DNA from: Tardiphaga sp.
Lineage (GTDB): Bacteria; Pseudomonadota; Alphaproteobacteria; Rhizobiales; Xanthobacteraceae
Assembly: GCA_028290325.1 (NCBI GenBank)
Contig: JAQGJY010000311.1
Coordinates: forward strand, 1 to 7,220
Reading direction: 5' to 3'
DNA length: 7,220 nt
The notes beneath the pieces are model-generated. The model did not search any database. It saw only the letters and a list, made by a program, of their open reading frames with translations, and was not told where the DNA came from. The number at the start of each line of letters is the position of its first letter. The stretch's first letter is position 1. The translations under genes and the position numbers were made by a program. Shown in pieces: positions 5,349 through 7,220 of this stretch.

Positions 5349-6461
5349 ATGGCTGACGAGACCGTTCTGACCACCGCCGGCATTGGCCGTCATGGCGCGT
5401 TGCGCCTGCCCGCAGTCGAGATCGATGATTTCAACAGTGAATTCAAGGATGGCGATGGCTTTATCGGGGATCGCGCCAGCAAGGGCGCGTTCCGGAAAAT
5501 TCTCGATCGCTGGCGCAAGCCGTTGCAAAAGCACGGCGCGGATCCGATCGGCGACAAATCCACCGAGGACATCAGCAAATCGACGCTGGACGACTTGCTG
5601 ATCGGTGAAGATGCCGAGGCCGCGGCGCTGATCATGAGCGCGATTGAGGAATTCGCGCAAGAACTGGCTTATGTCACCGGCCGCTTTCTCAAGGGCAAGG
5701 CCTGGAACGGCACCGAGGCGATCGTCGTCGGCGGCGGATTCCGCAAGAGCCGGATCGGCGAATTGTCGATCGCGCGGGCTGAAATCATCCTGCGCGACAA
5801 GCGCCACAAGATCAATCTGATCCCGATTCAGTATCACCCCGACGAGGCCGGCTTGATCGGCTGCCTGCACATCGCGCCGTCGTGGATTTTCGAGGGCTAT
5901 GATTCGATATTGGCGGTCGATATCGGCGGCACCAATATCCGTTGCGGCGTGGTCGAGACGCGCTGGAAGAAGGCCAAGGATCTCTCCAAGGCCAAGGTCT
6001 GGACCTCGGAATTGTGGCGGCATGCCGATGACGAGCCGACCCGCGAAGGCGCCGTGAACAAACTCGCCGCGATGCTGAAAAAACTGATCGCGGAAGCCGA
6101 GCAGGAAGGTTTCAAGCTGGCCCCCTTCATCGGCATCTCATGTCCCGGCGTGATCGAGGCGGACGGCTCCATCGCCAAGGGCGCGCAGAACTTGCCGGGC
6201 AACTGGGAGAGCAGCAAATTCAACCTGCCGAAGAGTCTGTTGGAGGCGATCCCGCAGATCGGCAATCACGACACCGCCGTGCTGATGCATAATGACGGCG
6301 TGGTGCAGGGCCTGAGCGAAGTGCCGTTCATGCGCGCCTTCAAGCGCTGGGGCGTGTTGACGATCGGCACCGGGCTTGGCAACGCCCGCTTCACCAATCG
6401 CAGCGACAAGGACAGCGTCGGCGATAACGGCAAGAAGAAGCCGAGGAAAAAGAAGGATTGA
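5349..6461 (+). CDS. ROK-family sugar-kinase-like protein with circularly permuted motif order
   Basis: A 370-residue cytoplasmic protein of the ROK branch of the actin-like ATPase fold, which includes glucokinases and sugar-responsive repressors. Motifs run in rotated order. IVVGGGF (125-131, normally the late adenosine motif) and HPDEAGLIGCLHIA (163-176, normally the ROK C-terminus) come first. ILAVDIGGTNIRCGVVE (187-203, normally the N-terminal phosphate-1 motif), FIGISCPGVIEADG (260-273), HNDGVVQGLSE (314-324, with the likely catalytic Asp316) and VLTIGTGLGNARF (336-348, phosphate-2) come after. The CxCGxxGCxE zinc signature and the ExGH sugar motif are absent; the only cysteines are 172, 199 and 265. 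No helix-turn-helix is evident. The tail ends in a Lys-rich stretch (361-370). Start ATG 5349 has GAGGGG 10 bases upstream; the open extension to 5235 looks non-coding. Kinase activity and substrate are unproven. Confidence 0.88.
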   Translation: MADETVLTTAGIGRHGALRLPAVEIDDFNSEFKDGDGFIGDRASKGAFRKILDRWRKPLQKHGADPIGDKSTEDISKSTLDDLLIGEDAEAAALIMSAIEEFAQELAYVTGRFLKGKAWNGTEAIVVGGGFRKSRIGELSIARAEIILRDKRHKINLIPIQYHPDEAGLIGCLHIAPSWIFEGYDSILAVDIGGTNIRCGVVETRWKKAKDLSKAKVWTSELWRHADDEPTREGAVNKLAAMLKKLIAEAEQEGFKLAPFIGISCPGVIEADGSIAKGAQNLPGNWESSKFNLPKSLLEAIPQIGNHDTAVLMHNDGVVQGLSEVPFMRAFKRWGVLTIGTGLGNARFTNRSDKDSVGDNGKKKPRKKKD

Positions 6462-6652
6462 GGACGGCGAAGGTCGTTGGGACCGGCGGCGCCCGGCCGG
6501 CGCGGCGACAGCTCGATGGCGAGGCGTGCGCGATGATTGTCGGCCTGCTGGAGGCGGCGTGCCGCGCCGGGACTGGGTCGGGTGGCCGCTGGCTTTGCGC
6601 CGCGCACCGGCTGTCGGGTCGACAACCGGGTGGGTTTTTCCGCCGGGCTGCC

Positions 6653-6681
6653 TTGTCTGACGCGCGAACCTCGCCTAGAAC
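6653..6681 (+). promoter_or_regulatory. Candidate promoter for tRNA-Ser
   Basis: TTGTCT (6653-6658) and TAGAAC (6676-6681) are separated by 17 bases, each about 4/6 to the sigma70 consensus. This would start the tRNA precursor around 6688, some 45 bases before the mature 5' end. The 190 bases before it, back to the ROK stop, hold nothing I recognise. Confidence 0.4.
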
Positions 6682-6693
6682 TCCGCCCGACCG

Positions 6694-6711
6694 CGAACGG
6701 GCTACCGTTCG
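6694..6711 (+). other. Hairpin in the tRNA-Ser precursor leader
   Basis: CGAACGG (6694-6700) and CCGTTCG (6705-6711) are perfect 7-base arms around a GCTA loop, 21 bases before the mature tRNA. It probably folds in the 5' leader removed by RNase P. It contains GAAC and GTTC, but their arrangement is a palindrome with 8 bases between, not the GAAC-N7-GAAC direct repeat of an alphaproteobacterial LexA box. Confidence 0.4.
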
Positions 6712-6732
6712 TTCTATCCGACTTGGCACCAT

Positions 6733-6822
6733 GGAGAGGTGGCAGAGTGGTCGAATGCACCGCACTCGAAATGCGGCATAGGTGCAAGCCTATCGGGGGT
6801 TCGAATCCCTCCCTCTCCGCCA
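6733..6822 (+). tRNA. tRNA-Ser (anticodon CGA)
   Basis: A 90-base class II tRNA with encoded CCA. The acceptor GGAGAGG (6733-6739) pairs perfectly with CCTCTCC (6812-6818), followed by discriminator G and CCA (6820-6822). The anticodon stem CCGCA/TGCGG encloses the 7-base loop CTCGAAA, giving anticodon CGA, which reads UCG serine codons. A long variable arm (ATAGG/CCTAT) is the serine mark. The T stem GGGGG/CCCTC with loop TTCGAAT completes the cloverleaf. It stands alone between the ROK-like gene and imuA. Confidence 0.97.
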
Positions 6823-6833
6823 ACGTTAATTTG

Positions 6834-6864
6834 GTTCTTGATCAAGAACTTACTAAAATATTTT
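6834..6864 (+). terminator. Perfect 16-base palindrome after tRNA-Ser, possible terminator
   Basis: GTTCTTGATCAAGAAC (6834-6849) is a perfect palindrome, giving a 6-base stem with a GATC loop as RNA. It is followed by a TTACTAAAATATTTT stretch that itself contains the palindrome AAAATATTTT (6855-6864). Lying 12 bases past the tRNA CCA, it is the natural candidate for ending the tRNA transcript, although the stem is not GC-rich and the T tract is broken. It could instead be a protein-binding site. Confidence 0.4.
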
Positions 6865-6945
6865 ATCATTCCCCTACAAGATTACCCCCATCATAAAACG
6901 TGTTGCTGATCGAGGCGCCGCGAGGCCAGACTCATAAATAGTTAT

Positions 6946-6976
6946 TTGACTCTGGGGCCGAGCCTGCGTTTATATG
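6946..6976 (+). promoter_or_regulatory. Candidate imuA promoter
   Basis: TTGACT (6946-6951, 5/6 to the -35 consensus) is followed 19 bases later by TATATG (6971-6976, 4/6 to the -10 consensus), or 17 bases later by the weaker TTTATA (6969-6974). The LexA box begins two bases past the -10, so repressor binding would block RNA polymerase. The leader would be about 70 bases. Confidence 0.45.
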
Positions 6977-6977
6977 A

Positions 6978-6992
6978 GAACATATCAAGAAC
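6978..6992 (+). promoter_or_regulatory. LexA (SOS) box, GAAC-N7-GAAC
   Basis: GAAC (6978-6981), seven bases, then GAAC (6989-6992) is an exact match to the direct-repeat operator recognised by LexA in alphaproteobacteria. It sits 60 bases before the imuA start codon and beside the candidate -10 element. imuA-imuB-dnaE2 cassettes are standard members of the SOS regulon in this class, so damage-induced expression is the expected behaviour. Confidence 0.88.
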
Positions 6993-7052
6993 AAATGCGG
7001 CTGAGCAGTCCAGCAAAAGCGATGATGGCCAGCCACCCGACAGGAGCAGCGC

Positions 7053-7220
7053 GTGACCCCCGCACGCCTCGATACGCTTGCGCGTCTGCGCGGCGACATC
7101 GCGCATCTCGACGCGCCACAGACCCTCGATGCAGCACGCCGCGTCTCTCTTGGTCATGCCGTAGCCGATGCAACGCTGCGCGGGGGGCTGCTGCGGGGCG
7201 CGCTGCACGAGGTGTACGCC
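7053..7220 (+). CDS. imuA: ImuA, SOS mutagenesis cassette protein (5' part only)
   Basis: The first 56 codons of a gene cut by the right window edge. ImuA is a RecA/SulA-related accessory protein that works with ImuB and the error-prone polymerase DnaE2 in damage-induced translesion synthesis. The visible part begins TPARLDTLARLRGDIAHLD and reaches LLRGALHEVYA (46-56); GALHEV just before the nucleotide-binding core is characteristic of ImuA. The start is GTG at 7053, set by AGGAG (7042-7046) six bases upstream and by an in-frame TGA at 7023-7025 that excludes anything earlier. The LexA box upstream strongly supports the call. imuB and dnaE2 are expected beyond the window but not seen. Confidence 0.85.
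   Translation, partial: MTPARLDTLARLRGDIAHLDAPQTLDAARRVSLGHAVADATLRGGLLRGALHEVYA

Noticed and set aside
5214..6023. 269-codon minus-strand frame opposite the ROK-like gene
   Set aside because: It is the shadow of a high-GC gene with strong family motifs on the plus strand; its own translation shows no recognisable domain.
6695..6710. GAAC...GTTC site before tRNA-Ser as a second LexA box
   Set aside because: The half-sites are inverted and 8 bases apart, whereas the alphaproteobacterial box is a direct repeat with 7 bases between.
6266..6823. 185-codon minus-strand frame opening MAEREGFEPPIGLHLC
   Set aside because: It is the antisense of tRNA-Ser joined to the antisense of the ROK-like gene. 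The REGFEPP start is a familiar artefact of tRNA-Ser complement translation.
6834..6849. GTTC...GAAC palindrome as a LexA box for imuA
   Set aside because: Wrong symmetry and spacing; an exact GAAC-N7-GAAC lies closer to imuA at 6978-6992.

Overview
The window looks like chromosomal DNA from a high-GC alphaproteobacterium of the order Hyphomicrobiales, most likely the Bradyrhizobium / Rhodopseudomonas / Afipia group. Three things point there: the protein style; the rplU - rpmA - acetyltransferase - obgE - proB gene order; and a GAAC-N7-GAAC LexA box before an imuA gene. Degenerate inverted intergenic repeats of a kind I associate with that group support it. This is a judgement from sequence reading, not a database match.

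Layout. Positions 1-5198 are a mostly minus-strand housekeeping block, read from right to left. A good sigma70-type promoter (5171-5198) and a structured leader come first. Then follow rplU (ribosomal protein L21), rpmA (L27), a strong intrinsic terminator, a GNAT acetyltransferase, obgE (ribosome-assembly GTPase) and proB (glutamate 5-kinase, cut by the left window edge). One plus-strand gene, a ten-helix EamA/DMT transporter (2410-3324), lies between the acetyltransferase and obgE, so the block is not one continuous operon. Gaps of 100-150 bases hold hairpins and repeat remnants.

Positions 5199-7220 are plus-strand. First comes a 370-residue ROK-family sugar-kinase-like protein (5349-6461) whose motifs run in a rotated order. 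The motifs that normally end a ROK protein (IVVGGG, then DEAGLIG) lie in its first half. The motifs that normally begin one (DIGGT, PGV, ND, GTGLG) lie in its second half. This apparent circular permutation, together with loss of the usual ROK zinc-binding signature, is the most unusual thing in the window. A tRNA-Ser(CGA) gene follows, then an AT-rich spacer, a textbook alphaproteobacterial SOS box, and the first 56 codons of imuA, the opening gene of the ImuA-ImuB-DnaE2 mutagenic repair cassette.

Functionally, rplU, rpmA and obgE all concern the large ribosomal subunit. proB starts proline synthesis. The transporter and the ROK protein are of unknown substrate. imuA belongs to the DNA-damage response. 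I see no CRISPR array, no insertion sequence and no rRNA gene.
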